Origin: Planctomycetota bacterium
GTDB taxonomy: Bacteria; Planctomycetota; PUPC01; JACPCR01
Reading direction: 5' to 3'
Length of the DNA stretch: 6,321 bases
Assembly (NCBI GenBank): GCA_030740295.1
Contig: JASLXP010000753.1
Coordinates: 1-6,321, forward strand
The first letter of the stretch is position 1; every line of letters starts with the position of its first letter. Position numbers and translations under genes: made by a program. Under the pieces are notes generated by a model that worked only from the letters and a program-made list of their open reading frames with translations, was not told the origin of the DNA and searched no databases. Of this stretch, positions 5,376 through 6,321 are shown piece by piece.

Positions 5376-6321
5376 TTACATCCTTGCCTCGCGACCGGTC
5401 TCCGCGGATTCGTACAGACCATTCAGAATCTTCTGTACGAAGACGCCGTGTTTCGCTGAAGCCATGGGTGTTCGGTTCTTTTGAATGCAATGAACGAAAT
5501 GCGACTGAGCGTTTTCTTTGGGTGGCGGCATTGTTTTGAAGATCTCCACCTTCTGCTGGCCTTTGACGGTATGAATCAGCTTTACGCCCATCTCGTAACC
5601 TTCTCCAAGGTTCCCGTGCTCGGCCCCGCCCTTGTCTCCAAAAATGATTGTGCTCATGTCCTCGCGGCGTTCGCAGAATGATGCCCAACTGGTCTCGATG
5701 GACAGGGTCGCCCCGTTATCGAAACGGACGTAGCCGGAGGCGAAATCCTCAACGGAGAATACCTTGCCTGCATCGCCAGGGAGCTTGGGCCCAAACTTGG
5801 CAAAGGTCGCTCCGCTCACTGCGACCGGTCGCGGATGCCCCATTAACCAGAGCGCCAGGTCGATGCGGTGAACACCAATATCGATCAAAGGCCCGCCTCC
5901 TGACTTTTCTTTGATGGTAAACCAGCCGCCCACTCCAGGTATGCCCTGCCGGCGATGCCAGATGGTCCGTGCGTGATAGACATCGCCCACCAGCCCCTTC
6001 TTTACCAGGCTCTTGATATACAGAGATGCCGGAGTGAACCGGGTGTTGAAGTGCATCATGAATTTGCGGCCGGATTTGCGCGCCGCCGCCTGCATGGCCT
6101 CCGCTTCTTCAACCGTGGTTGCCATCGGCTTCTCGCACATCACGTGCTTGCCCGCCTCGAGCATCATGATGCTGATTGGCGCATGGAGAAAATTCGGCAG
6201 CGCCACGGAGACCGCATCCACTTTTCTGTCGGCAGCCAGATCTTCTGCACTCGAGTAAGTTTTCTTCACGCCCATTTCCTCAGCGAGAGGCTTGAGGCGC
6301 TTCTCATCGATGTCACAAAGC
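5376..6321 (-). CDS. Gfo/Idh/MocA family oxidoreductase, N-terminus cut by window edge
   Basis: This is an NAD(P)-dependent dehydrogenase of the glucose-fructose oxidoreductase/inositol dehydrogenase/MocA family, which oxidises or reduces sugars, inositols or related compounds. The frame stays open to 6321, and the residues before the Met at 6275 read LCDIDEKRLKPLAEE. This is the family's usual second strand with its acidic cofactor-binding Asp, so that Met is internal and the true start, with the GxGxxG loop, lies beyond the edge. About 315 residues are visible. They include VSVALPNFLHAP, the hallmark GKHVMCEKP with catalytic Lys at 6129-6131, and GGGPLIDIGVHRIDLALWLMG with the catalytic Asp/His pair (His at 5868-5870). 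The C-terminal domain ends in HCIQKNRTP and the helix VQKILNGLYESAETG, followed by TAA at 5376-5378. The substrate cannot be named from sequence. Whether it carries an export signal is not visible. Confidence 0.93.
   Translation of the reverse strand, partial: LCDIDEKRLKPLAEEMGVKKTYSSAEDLAADRKVDAVSVALPNFLHAPISIMMLEAGKHVMCEKPMATTVEEAEAMQAAARKSGRKFMMHFNTRFTPASLYIKSLVKKGLVGDVYHARTIWHRRQGIPGVGGWFTIKEKSGGGPLIDIGVHRIDLALWLMGHPRPVAVSGATFAKFGPKLPGDAGKVFSVEDFASGYVRFDNGATLSIETSWASFCERREDMSTIIFGDKGGAEHGNLGEGYEMGVKLIHTVKGQQKVEIFKTMPPPKENAQSHFVHCIQKNRTPMASAKHGVFVQKILNGLYESAETGREARM

Noticed and set aside
5356..5688. 110-codon minus-strand frame inside the oxidoreductase gene
   Set aside because: It overlaps the well-conserved C-terminal domain of the Gfo/Idh/MocA protein in another frame and is Arg-rich shadow sequence.
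5376..6275. Oxidoreductase starting at the ATG at 6275 as a complete gene
   Set aside because: The residues upstream in the same frame (LCDIDEKRL) are conserved family sequence and the frame is open to the window edge, so the gene is partial, not short.

Overview
The window carries four protein genes and two repeat-rich non-coding stretches. All four genes are bacterial. An intracellular sulfatase, a Gfo/Idh/MocA oxidoreductase and palindrome-rich intergenic DNA in one neighbourhood fit a Planctomycetota/Verrucomicrobiota/Lentisphaerota-type bacterium. That placement is an inference from gene content only; no rRNA or other taxonomic marker is present.

Layout: 1-407 is non-coding and full of short perfect palindromes, including a 16-bp inverted repeat. 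408-2255 (minus) is a complete uvrC. 2256-2415 is a divergent intergenic region with a good sigma70-like promoter pointing at the next gene. 2416-3957 (plus) is a complete sulfatase with the FGly-type C-T-P-C-R motif and no signal peptide. Only 10 bp separate it from the convergent 3968-4867 (minus) gene, a membrane-anchored alpha/beta hydrolase with a GTG start. 4868-5375 is non-coding and holds two inverted copies of a structured repeat of about 131 bp. 5376-6321 (minus) is a Gfo/Idh/MocA oxidoreductase whose N-terminus lies beyond the right edge.

The genes do not form an obvious pathway. UvrC is a housekeeping DNA-repair protein. The sulfatase and the oxidoreductase are of kinds that often take part in breakdown of sulfated or unusual sugars, but they lie on opposite strands with the hydrolase between them, so a shared operon is not supported. 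The hydrolase and the oxidoreductase are both on the minus strand, with the repeat pair between them.

The coding part is ordinary. The most interesting signal is the inverted repeat pair at 4999-5285. In a 65-nt core the two copies differ at seven positions, and six of these make up three compensated base pairs in two local hairpins, so the fold has been kept while the sequence drifted. Related 13-nt hairpins (5-bp stem, 3-nt loop) recur in both non-coding regions.
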